64,000 nucleotides of DNA. Source: Saccharothrix syringae. Lineage in GTDB: Bacteria; Actinomycetota; Actinomycetes; Mycobacteriales; Pseudonocardiaceae. The position numbers and the translations under genes are program-made. Below, in pieces: positions 35,849 to 45,900 of this stretch. The stretch covers positions 3,100,001-3,164,000 of the forward strand of contig NZ_CP034550.1 in the NCBI RefSeq assembly GCF_009498035.1, given 5' to 3'. How positions within the stretch are numbered: position 1 is the first letter of the stretch; each line of letters opens with the position of its first letter. Under the pieces are notes generated by a model. That model ran no database searches. It worked only from the letters and a program-made list of their open reading frames with translations, and was not told the DNA's origin.

Positions 35849-36004
35849 ATGTGCTACGCCGACACCACCGCCAACGACGACGGCACCGCCACCGCGTTCT
35901 GCTGCTGCGGGTGGTCGGAAGACCACGCCATCCCGGACACGGCGGATACCGCCGCCGAACGCCACCAGAACGCCGGCGACGCCGTCGAGTCCGTCGCCGC
36001 CTGA
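35849..36004 (+). CDS. Small Cys-rich protein
   Basis: 51 residues from the ATG at 35849, with CGGGAG upstream (an ATG at 35822 would add 9). Contains AFCCCGWSEDH, a run of Cys next to Trp that could bind metal together with the early Cys (MCYADTT). No known family. First gene of the AAA/VWA operon. Confidence 0.55.
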   Translation: MCYADTTANDDGTATAFCCCGWSEDHAIPDTADTAAERHQNAGDAVESVAA

Positions 36005-36045
36005 CATCACCACCCGCCACCCCGCACAGCCCGAAAGGATTCGTG

Positions 36046-36303
36046 ATGACCACACCCGACCTGCCCACCCGGCCACCCGTCGACGTGTGCACCTGGCTCG
36101 GTAGGCACGGTTTCATCAGCAGTGCGAGCGGACGTGTGCACCGTCATCCGACAACCGGTGCTCGCGTCGTGATCCACAACACCGATCAGGTGGACCTCAC
36201 CGTCCACGCGCACGGCGGGGCGTGGCGCGCACGGTTGACCCGGGTTCCGTTCCCCGTGATCGCCGCGACGGTCGCCGCCCTTGACCGGAAGGACGCGCGA
36301 TGA
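36046..36303 (+). CDS. Small hypothetical protein of the AAA/VWA operon
   Basis: 85 residues from the ATG at 36046, with GAAAGGA upstream. Pattern VCTWLGRHGFISSASGRVHR, GARVVIHNTDQVDLTVHAHG suggests a compact beta-rich domain. Its stop overlaps the AAA gene's start (ATGA), so the two are coupled. Function unknown. Confidence 0.65.
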   Translation: MTTPDLPTRPPVDVCTWLGRHGFISSASGRVHRHPTTGARVVIHNTDQVDLTVHAHGGAWRARLTRVPFPVIAATVAALDRKDAR

Positions 36304-37496
36304 CTGCGCTCCCGCCACCCGTCGGCATCCCGCCCGCCGCGCCGACGCCCCCGACGGGCGGGTCGGCATCGCGGTTGCGCAACGGGGAACTACGCGCCAT
36401 GGTCGCCCGGATTCTCGCCGACGACCCGGCGAGCGCGTTGACCCCGCGTGCCATCGCCGCCCGGCTCGGTGGTCGGTCGTCGGGTGCGGTGGGCAACGCG
36501 TTGACAGTGCTCGCCGACCGGGGCGAGGCTGACATCGCGGCGACCACGCCGCTGGCCTACCGCGCCACCGCGACCACCGCCGCCGTCGCCGCCCCCACCA
36601 TCGCACCCGCGCCCGCCCCGTCCGGCGCGTCCCGCCCGCGTCGCACGAACACACTCGCCCCCGCCGCCGCGCCCACCGCGCCGGCACCGGCGGTGGTGGT
36701 GACCGGTCCGGTCGCGCGCCCGAACGGGATGACCTACCACCCCCGGGTGTTGTCGGGGATGCCGGATGTGACCGCGTTGCGGCGGTTGCGCGACGCAGGT
36801 GTCGCCGCGCTGCTGTACGGACCGCCGGGTACGGGCAAGACCAGTGTGGTGGAGGCGGCCTTTCCCGATTTGGTGACGGTGCAGGGTGACGGGGACACCA
36901 CGGTGGCGGATTTCGTGGGGGAGTACACCCAGACCGACGATGGCCGGTACGTGTTCGTGCACGGTCCGCTGGTACGTGCGATGCGCGAGGGTGTGCCGCT
37001 GTTCATCGACGACGCCACCCTGATCCCGCCCACCGTGCTCGCCGTGGTCTACCCGGCGATGGACGGCCGCCGCCGGATCGTGGTGAAGGCCAACGGCGGC
37101 GAGGTCGTCGACGCCGCGCCGGGGTTCTACGTCATCGCCGGGCACAACCCGGGCGTGCACGGCGCGATCCTCACCGACGCCCTCTCCAGCCGGTTCTCCG
37201 CGCAGATCCAGGTGTCCACCGATTACGACCTCGCGACCCAACTGCGGATCGACAAGCGGGCGGTGAAGGTCGCCCGCAACCTCGCCACCCGACAAGCCAG
37301 GGGCGAGATCGGGTGGGCACCGCAACTGCGGGAGTTGATCGCGTTCCAGAAGATCGCGGGCGTGCTGGGCGCGGACGCCGCCGCCGGGAACCTGGTCGGC
37401 ATCGCCCCGGAAGAGGACCGCGACGTCGTCGCCGCCGCCGTCAAAGCCGCCTTCGGCACCACCGTCGAGCCACTCGCCCTCGGCACCCGCATCTAA
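36300..37496 (+). CDS. MoxR/NorQ-like AAA+ ATPase
   Basis: 398 residues. An N-terminal winged-helix-like part (LRAMVARILADDPASALTPR, GGRSSGAVGNAL) and an Ala/Pro linker lead to the AAA+ core: Walker A YGPPGTGKTS near residue 180, GDGDTTVADFVGEY, Walker B GVPLFIDDATLIPP, sensor VIAGHNPGVHGAIL and arginine-finger region LSSRFSAQIQ. The GHNP sensor and VWA partner downstream are typical of NorQ/CbbQ and CobS types, which remodel or insert metals into proteins with a VWA protein. The target is probably specific to this operon. Confidence 0.9.
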   Translation: MTALPPPVGIPPAAPTPPTGGSASRLRNGELRAMVARILADDPASALTPRAIAARLGGRSSGAVGNALTVLADRGEADIAATTPLAYRATATTAAVAAPTIAPAPAPSGASRPRRTNTLAPAAAPTAPAPAVVVTGPVARPNGMTYHPRVLSGMPDVTALRRLRDAGVAALLYGPPGTGKTSVVEAAFPDLVTVQGDGDTTVADFVGEYTQTDDGRYVFVHGPLVRAMREGVPLFIDDATLIPPTVLAVVYPAMDGRRRIVVKANGGEVVDAAPGFYVIAGHNPGVHGAILTDALSSRFSAQIQVSTDYDLATQLRIDKRAVKVARNLATRQARGEIGWAPQLRELIAFQKIAGVLGADAAAGNLVGIAPEEDRDVVAAAVKAAFGTTVEPLALGTRI

Positions 37497-37543
37497 CCCA
37501 CACGCCACCGCCCCACGCCCACCGTCCTGAAAGGCCACACGTC

Positions 37544-39295
37544 ATGAGCATCCATTTGGTAGCCGATCCCAACGCCGTTGGTGTCGCCGTGTTCCCCGCC
37601 CGCCCCGAGTGGCTGACCCTGTCCGCCGCACTGGCCGACGAGGTCGACGTGATCGCCGACCGGGACGACCTGCTGGTCACCATCGCGCCCGGCGCGGGCG
37701 GGGGAGCCCCGGCGTGTTTCTACCCCGCCCGGGCGCTGATCGAGGTCGACGGCGAGCACCTCGGCGTGGACCCCGCCACCGCCGACCCCGCCGACCTGTC
37801 CGACCGCGCCCGCTACGCCACCGCGTGGGGGCTGCTCACCCACGAGTGCGGGCACGCCAAACACACCGCCTGGCACCCACCCGAGAACACGCCGCCCGGT
37901 GTGGTCGCCGCCGCCCTGCTGCTCGAAGAGCCCCGCATGGAAGCCGCGCACATCCGCCGCCGCCCCGACGACCGGCACTGGCTGCGTGCCTCGGCGACCA
38001 ACCTGATCCTCGCCGACACCGACGCCACCGACCCCGCCCGCGCACCGCGCATGACCACGGCGCACGCCGCGCAGACCGCCGCGCTGGTGTTGGCACGGGT
38101 CGACGGCGGCATCCTCACCGCCACCGAGACCGCCTCGGTCGCCGCCGTGGTCGAGGCCATCCTCGGCGCGGACCTGCTGGCCGAGTTGCGCGGGCTGTGG
38201 CGCGAAGCGCTGCGCACCGCCGACGACGACGCCGAGACGATGATCGACCTCGGGCTGCGGTGGTGCCAGGCCATCGGCACCGACCCCGACCACCCCGATC
38301 CCGACGCGTCCGGCGACCCCGACTCGTCGGACGCCTCGGGTGTGCCCTCACCGCTGACCCAGGCCATCGGACAGGCGTTGGCCAACGTCGCCCAAGCGGT
38401 CGCCGACGAACCCCCGCCGCAGGACCCCGCCGCCGTCGCGGCGGCACGGCGAGCCTCCCAGGACGCCACCCGCCAAGCCAACGAGGCCACCGCGCGCACG
38501 GTGTTCTCCGGCGCGCACCACAACCCGAAGGGCTACGGATCCACCGCCACGGCCGGCACCCGCCCGCCCACCGCCGCCGAACACACCGCCGCCCGCGTGC
38601 TCGCCCGCGCGCTGTCCACCGCCGGCGTCCGCGACCGGGCAGCGGTCAAGTCCACCTCGCCGGTCCCGCCCGGTCGGTTGCGGATGCGCGGCGCGCTGGC
38701 CGCCGACGCCCAACGCGCCGCCGGGGCGACCGTGACCGCCGAACCGTTCACCCGCACCACCCGGCGCACCGTGCCCGCCCCGCCGCTGCGGCTGGGCATC
38801 GCCTGCGACGTGTCCGCCTCGATGGGCGACCTGCGCCGGCCGGTCGCCTCGACCGCGTGGATCCTCGCCCACGCCGGACACCGCGCCACCGTGCCCGTCA
38901 CCACCGCCACCGTCATCTACGGCGCGCACGTCCGCCCGATCACCCACCCCGGCACCGTCCCCGACCAGGTGACCGAATTCGAGGCCGACGACGGCTCCCA
39001 CGACATCGCCACCGCCGCCGCAGCCCTCGACGGCGCACTCGGACTGTCCCACCCCGGCGCGGCACGCCTGCTGGTCATCGTCTCTGACGGCAAGTACGAC
39101 CAAGGCGAACGCGCCGCCGGATGCCACGAGGTCGACCGGCTGCGTGCGTCCGGGTGCGCCGTGCTGTGGCTGACCACCGACGAGCGCGACATGCCCTTCG
39201 ACGGCGTGACCGTGCACCGGTTGACCGACCCCGCCGCCACCGCCCGGGCCGTCGGACACGCCGCCACCACCGCCCTGCGCGCCACCGCCCGCTAA
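37544..39295 (+). CDS. VWA-domain protein with an N-terminal HExxH motif
   Basis: 583 residues, with GAAAGG upstream. N-terminal half: WGLLTHECGHAKHTAW contains HECGH, the zinc metallopeptidase signature, with LLLEEPRMEAAHIRR downstream able to give a third ligand. Then a variable Asp/Pro-rich linker. C-terminal VWA domain: GIACDVSASMGDL (MIDAS DxSxS), HDIATAAAALDGAL and LLVIVSDGKYDQGE. This CobT/NorD-like architecture works with the AAA+ partner encoded just upstream. Whether the HExxH site is an active protease or only binds a metal is open. Confidence 0.88.
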   Translation: MSIHLVADPNAVGVAVFPARPEWLTLSAALADEVDVIADRDDLLVTIAPGAGGGAPACFYPARALIEVDGEHLGVDPATADPADLSDRARYATAWGLLTHECGHAKHTAWHPPENTPPGVVAAALLLEEPRMEAAHIRRRPDDRHWLRASATNLILADTDATDPARAPRMTTAHAAQTAALVLARVDGGILTATETASVAAVVEAILGADLLAELRGLWREALRTADDDAETMIDLGLRWCQAIGTDPDHPDPDASGDPDSSDASGVPSPLTQAIGQALANVAQAVADEPPPQDPAAVAAARRASQDATRQANEATARTVFSGAHHNPKGYGSTATAGTRPPTAAEHTAARVLARALSTAGVRDRAAVKSTSPVPPGRLRMRGALAADAQRAAGATVTAEPFTRTTRRTVPAPPLRLGIACDVSASMGDLRRPVASTAWILAHAGHRATVPVTTATVIYGAHVRPITHPGTVPDQVTEFEADDGSHDIATAAAALDGALGLSHPGAARLLVIVSDGKYDQGERAAGCHEVDRLRASGCAVLWLTTDERDMPFDGVTVHRLTDPAATARAVGHAATTALRATAR

Positions 39296-39371
39296 CCCAC
39301 CCCGGTCCAGGGGGCGGAACCCCGCCCCTCGGACCGCCACCCGTACCACCACCGCCACGAGGAGACCAACG

Positions 39372-39719
39372 ATGACGCCGCACGACACCCCCGAGATCGA
39401 GATCGTCGTACGCCGCTTCACCGACAACGGCTGCCAGGTGACCGCAGTCGTCGCCGATCCGGCCGACGCACAGCAGACCCTCTACGGCACCGTCACCCGC
39501 AACGGCACGCTCGTGGGCAGCTACTACTGCGCCGATCGCGTCCGCCAATCCGACTGGCGCATCGTCACTGCCCTCGGCCTCCCCCTCGAACTCGACCGCC
39601 GCCCCGTAACCCCGGTTTCCGAGAGCGCTGCCGTCCAGGTGCTGACCACCGTCCTCACGGCCCGCGACAGCGACGAGGTCGAACAACGCCTCCGAGCCGC
39701 GATCCGCCCTCTCCGGTGA
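39372..39719 (+). CDS. Hypothetical protein of the AAA/VWA operon
   Basis: 115 residues; GAGGAG lies before the ATG. EIEIVVRRFTDNGCQVTAVV, LYGTVTRNGTLVGSYYC and SDWRIVTALGLPLEL show alternating strands of a small beta-rich fold. No family recognised. Same strand and spacing as the genes around it, so probably the same transcript. Confidence 0.6.
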   Translation: MTPHDTPEIEIVVRRFTDNGCQVTAVVADPADAQQTLYGTVTRNGTLVGSYYCADRVRQSDWRIVTALGLPLELDRRPVTPVSESAAVQVLTTVLTARDSDEVEQRLRAAIRPLR

Positions 39720-39759
39720 CCGGACCACCGCCGCCGGCCGACCTCGGTTGGAGAGCACC

Positions 39760-40248
39760 ATGACGACCGCGTCCGACCTCGCCGAACGCGCGGTGCGTGC
39801 CGCACGGGCCCACCGCGCCGCCGACCCCGACGGGTTCCACCACCGCCACGACACCCCGCAGACGTGGGACCGGTGGGCACGCCGCGCCCGCGTCGCCCGC
39901 ACCCTCGCCGCCGCGCTCGACGTGCCCGTGGACGCGGTGCTGGTCACCGACGACCCGCACCGCACCTACCCCACCCGCGCCGGAGACGTCCCCGGCGACC
40001 TGATCACCGTTACCGACCCCGCCACCGGGCACGCGTGGCGGTTCGTCCCCGACCACACCACCCCCGGCCAGGCCTGGCTCCTGCTCGACCGCTGTCCCAG
40101 CTGCGCCGCCACCGTGCCCGCTGCCCGCATCGCAACCCTCGCCGACTTGGGCGACCACCTCAACCCCGGCAGGCCGCGCACTCCACCAGCCCACGACCCG
40201 GCACAACACCGCCCCGGCTGTACCGCTCCCGTCGAGGACCGGCGCTGA
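39760..40248 (+). CDS. Hypothetical protein with Cys pair
   Basis: 162 residues from the ATG at 39760, with GGAGAG upstream. N-terminal helical part (DLAERAVRAARAHRAA, DRWARRARVARTLAAAL), then strands (AVLVTDDPHRTYP, DLITVTDP, GHAWRFVPDHT) and LLLDRCPSCAATVP, a CxxC pair that with a late Cys (RPGCTAP) could bind zinc. Found in actinomycete accessory regions; function unknown. Confidence 0.6.
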   Translation: MTTASDLAERAVRAARAHRAADPDGFHHRHDTPQTWDRWARRARVARTLAAALDVPVDAVLVTDDPHRTYPTRAGDVPGDLITVTDPATGHAWRFVPDHTTPGQAWLLLDRCPSCAATVPAARIATLADLGDHLNPGRPRTPPAHDPAQHRPGCTAPVEDRR

Positions 40249-40302
40249 AGAGCGCCTCGACCGACGAGTCCACGCAACACCCGCACACCCAGGAGGACAC
40301 CG

Positions 40303-41211
40303 ATGCACACCTTGATCACCCCGTCCGACACCGCCGCTGACCCCAGGCCCGTCGTGCTCGCCGACTTCTTCGACACCCACGACACCGACCGGCGGTGGCT
40401 GGGCACCCTGCAAGGCGCCACCGACCCCAACTCCCTGCGCGCCACCGCCACCGGACGACAGCTCACCGAGGCCACCGACCCGGAAACCTTCACCTCCGCC
40501 GTCAACCACCTGATGCACGCCTCGGCCGACCAGGACGACGGCTTGCGCTGCCACCCGGCCGACGGCTGGCCCTGGCCGTGGAACGACTCCCGCCACGCCG
40601 ACTGGATCTACCTCTTCGACGGCACCCGCGTCTGGGTCGCCGCGCCGTCGTCGAACCACGTCATGACCCCGACCGCCCTGCTGGCCGACCCCGACGACGC
40701 CCTCGCCCGGCGCACCACCCTGCTCAACAAGCTGGCCGACCGCGTCTTCGCCACCCCGCCCGATCAACCGGCCGGTCCCGGTCGGCCGAGCCGACGACGC
40801 AGCCGGTTCGACCTCGTCCACGAGCACGTGCTGGCCACCGCGGACCGCACCCGGGCCCTGACCGACGACGAGATCGCCGCCTTGGCCTTCGCCCTGGCCG
40901 ACCCGCTGGTGCGCGACGCCAGCCTCTCCTTCGCCCTCGGCGAGCACGCCCAAGCAGCGGAGAACCTGTGGGGCCAGCTGGTCAAGGCCAGCCCCGCCCC
41001 CGAGCGAGCCGAACCGGCCGCACTCCTCGCCGCGTTCGCCTACCTGCGTAACGACGTCGACCTGGCCACCGCCGCCCTCGCCCACGCCCGCAACGCCTGC
41101 CCCGGCCACCGACTTGGCGAACTCCTCCGCGAGACCATCGCCACCGGAGTGCCCGCCGAGCACCTGCTCCGCATGGCGCACCACAGCCAAAGCCTGATCG
41201 ACCAACTCTGA
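40303..41211 (+). CDS. DUF4192-like protein
   Basis: 302 residues, with AGGAGG before the ATG. The C-terminal part (LLAAFAYLRNDVDLATAALA, LGELLRETIATGVPAEHLL) resembles the tail of DUF4192 proteins, a family common in actinomycetes and often found on mobile DNA; the N-terminal half (DGWPWPWNDSRHADWIYLF) does not look like the usual DUF4192 opening. Last gene of the AAA/VWA operon. No known activity. Confidence 0.65.
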   Translation: MHTLITPSDTAADPRPVVLADFFDTHDTDRRWLGTLQGATDPNSLRATATGRQLTEATDPETFTSAVNHLMHASADQDDGLRCHPADGWPWPWNDSRHADWIYLFDGTRVWVAAPSSNHVMTPTALLADPDDALARRTTLLNKLADRVFATPPDQPAGPGRPSRRRSRFDLVHEHVLATADRTRALTDDEIAALAFALADPLVRDASLSFALGEHAQAAENLWGQLVKASPAPERAEPAALLAAFAYLRNDVDLATAALAHARNACPGHRLGELLRETIATGVPAEHLLRMAHHSQSLIDQL

Positions 41212-41947
41212 CCCGACACACGCGATGGCCACCCGCACCACCGCAGATCCCGGCGAACCTCCGACGCGGCGGAGTCGATCAGCAGGTGGTGCACGCGACG
41301 GGCTCGCCCCTCCCCACCGACCCCCGCGCCCCGTCATGCCAAGTCGTACCCATGTGCTCACTGGAAACCATCCTGGCGGGCGTGCACCGCCCGGAGGGTT
41401 CGGCGCCGAACAGGTCGTCCCCCGCGCCACACCAAGCGCACGTTGACGCTCGCGGCGGTGAGCAGCGCGGTGCGCTCCAGGTACTCGTCGCGCTGGCACA
41501 GCAGCCGGGTCAGCGGACCTCGTCCGCCCAGCAGTGCGCCGGCAGACCCGCCAATGCCGCCGGGCTCACGCAGCGCACCAGGAGCAGCAGGCGCACGGAG
41601 CCGTAGCCGAGGTCGGCAGGGCGTCCAATGCCAGCGCCACCGCGATCGCCGCGCCGGTGGGGATCAACAGCCGCCCGGGCGGGCGGAGCCGGCGACCGGC
41701 GGACGCGGCGGTGACCACCAGCCCGACCACCGTGCCCAGCGGTGGCGCGGCGTGGACCGGGGATGGGGAACGCGAGCGCCGGCAACGGCAACGACCAGGC
41801 GTCCCGACGTGATCACCACGGCGTGCGAGCCGACCAGCCATGATGATGGCGCGGTGATGCCGTGACCGAGTTGCATCGCGGGATGGTCGAGCACCACGTG
41901 CTCGCTTTGTCGGGGACGGGAGCTGTCCATGGCGGAGTTGGCGCTGG
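41212..41947 (-). pseudogene. Degraded membrane gene, possibly an M56-type peptidase remnant
   Basis: No intact frame. Minus-strand pieces in different frames: EHVVLDHPAMQ and GSHAVVITSGRLVVAVAGA (about 41790-41910), GTVVGLVVTAASAGRRL then TGAAIAVALALDALP (about 41620-41760), and GYGSVRLLLLVRC (about 41590). The VVLDHP and VVITSG pieces recall the start of the catalytic part of actinobacterial M56 (BlaR1-like) peptidases, but no HExxH is left. The remaining sequence shows nothing else. Confidence 0.3.
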
Positions 41948-42619
41948 TCAGGGCGCCGGCTGGTCGTCCTCGCCGTCGGTGACGAGGTAGGTGACCGTGA
42001 GGAATTGGATTCGTCGGGCGCTGATGGCCACGGCGTTGACGTCCGGCAGCACAGCGGCGGTGGTCGAGCTGGCCGGACGGTGGGTGATGTCGCCGCGTAG
42101 GGTCAGCTCGCGGTCCGGGTGCTCCTTCGCGGTGCGGCTGTAGGAGTGGAGGAAGCCGGCGAGGTAGGAGCCGTCCTCCAGGGTGCACCCGACGAAGACC
42201 TGGGCATCGGGGTGCTCGCGGAACAGCAGCCACCAGGCGGACTGCTGGGTGTCGCTGAGCCGGCGCGCCGAGGGGTGCCGTGCGGCCCGGCAGGCGAGGA
42301 CGACCGCCGAGAGGTGGGCGAGGACGCACGCGGTGGCGACGAACCCGACCGACCACAACACCACCTCCGCGAGGTGGTCGATCGGGTTCCGGAGGAACGA
42401 GCCGACATCCGGCGCGGCTCTCGGGACCGCCAGTCCCGCCCCCACCAGGCCGACGAGCAGGACCAGGTCGGAGCACAGGCCCGCCGCCACCACGGCGACG
42501 GTTTCCCGGAATGCCGAGAGTTCGCGTTCGGGCGAGTCGCGTTCCGTTCGCCGCACGAACACCAGACCGGGCAGCAGGAGCGTGGCGAAGATCAGCAGGC
42601 TGGTCAGCGTTGTGGGCAC
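41948..42619 (-). CDS. DUF6338-like membrane protein
   Basis: 223 residues from the GTG at 42619, with AAAGGACG upstream. Three membrane helices at about 4-22 (TSLLIFATLLLPGLVFV), 38-64 and 84-110; then a cytosolic domain with SAWWLLFREHPDAQVFVGC, LEDGSYLAGFLHSYSRTA and RELTLRGDI. The helix start and the strand pattern fit DUF6338, whose function is unknown. It is transcribed away from the 55-residue protein and the TPR-CHAT protease across a 115-base shared promoter, which suggests joint control. Confidence 0.72.
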   Translation of the reverse strand: MPTTLTSLLIFATLLLPGLVFVRRTERDSPERELSAFRETVAVVAAGLCSDLVLLVGLVGAGLAVPRAAPDVGSFLRNPIDHLAEVVLWSVGFVATACVLAHLSAVVLACRAARHPSARRLSDTQQSAWWLLFREHPDAQVFVGCTLEDGSYLAGFLHSYSRTAKEHPDRELTLRGDITHRPASSTTAAVLPDVNAVAISARRIQFLTVTYLVTDGEDDQPAP

Positions 42620-42734
42620 GGTTCGTCCTTTCGGGGGGCGCTCGTTCGGCGAGGGTGTCAGAGGTCGTGGCGGTCTGCGATAGTTCGTCCGAAGGGCCGT
42701 TGACGGAATGGTCGCATTCCACGGGGGAGGGGCG
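42620..42734. promoter_or_regulatory. Divergent promoter with a 16-bp palindrome
   Basis: Separates the DUF6338-like gene from the small gene/TPR-CHAT pair. At 42705-42720 there is a perfect inverted repeat GGAATG-GTCG-CATTCC, next to TTGACG at 42700-42705, which could be a -35 element. The palindrome is a good operator candidate; the regulator is not known. Confidence 0.45.
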
Positions 42735-42902
42735 ATGCGGTCGGAGGAATCGCGTTTCGAGGGGATCGAGGACCTCCCTCCGATCGAGGCCATGGAAAAG
42801 CGCGGTGGCCAGACCTTGAGTTCGCCGGACGTGAAGCCGCCCACGTCGCCCCGGCTACCGGGACCGCCGCCCCCGCCGCAGACGGAGAGCCGGACCGACT
42901 GA
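42735..42902 (+). CDS. 55-residue protein preceding the TPR-CHAT protease
   Basis: From the ATG at 42735, with GGGGAGGGG upstream. Acidic N-terminal half (MRSEESRFEGIEDLPPIEAM, then EKRGG) and a Pro-rich C-terminal half (LPGPPPPPQTE). No family known. It sits 28 bases before a caspase-like protease and could be its inhibitor, substrate or leader; the Pro-rich tail suggests a disordered, cleavable protein. All of this is inference from position. Confidence 0.6.
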   Translation: MRSEESRFEGIEDLPPIEAMEKRGGQTLSSPDVKPPTSPRLPGPPPPPQTESRTD

Positions 42903-42930
42903 CCGGGCCGGTCGGTCGGTCGGGGGGACG

Positions 42931-45900
42931 ATGCACGAGTACCAGTGGCTGGTCGCCCGGTCGATCACCCGGACCACCTCCTTCTACGGCGACGACGACG
43001 TCGGCGCGCTCCTGACCCCGGAGGCGGCGGTCGAGGTGGCCCGCCTCGAACAGCTCGCCTCGTCCCCTTCGCCCTATGACCCGGTTGTCGTCCTGCGAAT
43101 GCGGCAGGTGCTCGCCATGGAGTACTGGGCGCGCTTCCTGGGCGATCCGCAAAAATCGTGGAAAGCGAACCTCGGGCCGGCCCTGCGGCATTTCCACCAC
43201 GTGCACGCCGTGATGCCCGGCAACGCTCCCAGGGCAGTCCTGCCGATCGTGTCCGCGCCGTTGCCGGCGCTGGAGGAGGCCGTCACGCGGGAACCGCCGC
43301 TGTTCCTCAACATGGTCGGCCTGGCAGCGCAGTCGTGGCACGCTGAAACCGGCTCGGGAATCGCGCTCGACCGGGCGATCGACCTGTTCCGCGAGGTGTT
43401 CGGGAAGACCCCGCACCCGCACGTGGACCGGGAGGGCTTCGGGGCGAACCTCGCGGTGGCCCTGCTCAAGCGCCACGGGGACCGTCAGGTCCGCCGCGAC
43501 CTGGACGAGGGCATCGACATCCTGTCCGCGGTGTCGGCCGAACCCGGGCGGGACGCGGACCTCCGCCGGGGTGTCCTGCTCAACCTCGGCAGCGCGCTGC
43601 GCGAGCGGTACCGGCTCACCGGCGACGTGGGGGACATCCGCGCCGCCGCGGCGGCAGTGGACAGGGCCGACGGGGATCCGGCCGACTGGGGCCGGGCCAG
43701 GGCCGAGTACCTGGACATCGCCTTCGCGGTGCTGGACGACCTGCTGGCGGTCGACCGGGATCTCGCGCTGGCCGACCGCCTGGTGGACCTGGGGCGGCGG
43801 ATCGTGGCGGTCGGCGCCGCGACCGACCCGGAGTTCCCGCTGCGCCTGACGCGGCTGGCCGCGGTGTTGCGGGACCGGCACGAGTACCGCGGCGACCCGG
43901 CGGACCTGACCGCCTCCGTCGCGCTGTCCGGCAGGGCCCTCGCCCTGTGCCGGGAGCCGGGGTCGAAGCCGGTGCCGCACGAGCGCATGTGGGCGATGTG
44001 CATGGCGCACCTCAAGGCACTGGTGACGAGGGCACAGACGAACTCCGACGCCCGCGACGTCGACACCGCGCTCACCGTGCTGCACGAGGTGGCGTCGGCG
44101 CTGCCGCCCTCGTTCGAGCGGGAGTTCCAAGTGGAGCGGGCCCAGCTGCTCCGCGTCCGGTTCCCGTTGAGCGGCGACCGCGCCGACCTGGCGCGAGCCG
44201 TGCACGACTGCGAGAGCGCCGTCGCCGCCGAAGAGGACCACGACAAACGCGACGCGTACGCCCGCGCCCTGTCCAGGGTGCTCGACACGCGCTTCACCGC
44301 GTTCGGCGCCCGTGCGGACGTCGACCGCTCGATCAGGATCCTCCGCGACCTGCTCGCGCGGGTCGGCGACCGGCCACCGGACCTGCTGCTCCTGGCCAGG
44401 CGGCTGGGGATCCGCTACGAGGCGTTCGGCGACCCGGCCGACCTGGAGGAGTCGATCCGGTACTGCCGGGCCGCCGCGCGGGCGTGGAGCGACCAGGGGA
44501 AGCGGCCGGACTCGGACCTGAACGTCCTGGCCGTCTGCCTGCTGCTCCGGTTCCAGCGGTTCGGGCGGTTGTCCGACCTCGACGAGTGCACGGCCCTGGG
44601 GGAACGGCTCCTGGCGGACATGCCCGACCACGACCCGGACCGCGCCGAGGTCGTCCAGAACCTGGGCAGCGCGCACTGGGAGCGCTACAAGCGCTCCCGT
44701 CACGAAGCGGACCTGCGGGCCACCCTCGCGCACTGCCGCGCCGTCCTGGCCGCCACCACCCCCGCCGACTCGGCCAGATCCGCCCGGGAAGCACGACTCG
44801 CCGCCGTCCTGATGGACTCGTTCCACCACGGGCACGCCCGCCCCGAAGACCTGCACGAGGCGATCGGGCTGCTCCGCCACGTGGTCGCCCGCACCGCGCC
44901 GAACCACCCCCACCTGCCGATGTACCTCAACGACCTCGGCACCGCCCTGCGGCTGCGCTACACCGCGATGAGCGACGAGACGGACCTGGACGAGGCGATC
45001 GACGCCCACCGCAGGGCTGTCGACGCGGTGTCGCCGGACCACTTCGACTACTCGCTCTACGCGTTGAGCCTCGCGTCCGCGCTCGGCGCCCGGCGGTCGG
45101 CACCGGGCGCCGACCCGGAGGGGCTCGCCGAGCTGTGGAAGCTCGTGGAGACCGCGGTGGACCTCCCCGCGGCGCCCACCGACATGAGGATCAAGGGAGC
45201 GGAGTTCCTCGCTTCCGCAGCCTGGTACGAGGGGGACCTCGCCCGCGCGGTGGCGGCCTACCGCAAGGCGATGAGGCTCCTGCCCCGCCTGGTGTGGCGC
45301 GGGTTGGACCGCGACAGCCAGGAGGACCACCTGCACCGGTGGAGCGGCCTCGCGTCCACCGCGGCCGTCTGCGCGATCGAGGCGGACGACCCCGTGGCGG
45401 CGGTGGAGATCCTGGAACAGGGGCGGGGCATCCTGTGGAACCAGCAACTGGCCATCCGCGGCGAACTCGACGAGCTCGACCAGGCCGACCCCGGCACGGC
45501 GGCCAGGTTGCGCGAGATCCGACGACTCCTGGACGACGACCCGGCCACCCGACAGGGGACGGGTGCGGTAGCGCTGCCCGGCCAGGCGTCCGACGTGCGG
45601 ATGCGGCTGGCCCGGGAGTGGGACGAGCTGGTCGACCGGATCCGGCACATCCCGGGGTTCGAGCACGTCGACGCGCCCCTCGCGTTCAACCGGCTCCGCG
45701 CCGCCGCCGGAGGCGGTGTCGTGGTCATGATCAACGTGCACCCGACCCGGTGCGACGCCATCGCGTTCACCGCCGACTCCGAACGCCCGCAGGTGATCCC
45801 CCTTGAGCGGTTGACGGCCCAGGAGGTCCACGAGCGCGCGAACGCCTTCCTCGTCGCCTTCACCGCCGCGGACGACGACGTCGGGCCCCGGCTCGACGCG

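Noticed and set aside
39655..41499. 614-residue open frame on the minus strand
   Set aside because: Antisense of three genes with good ribosome sites and plausible translations on the plus strand.
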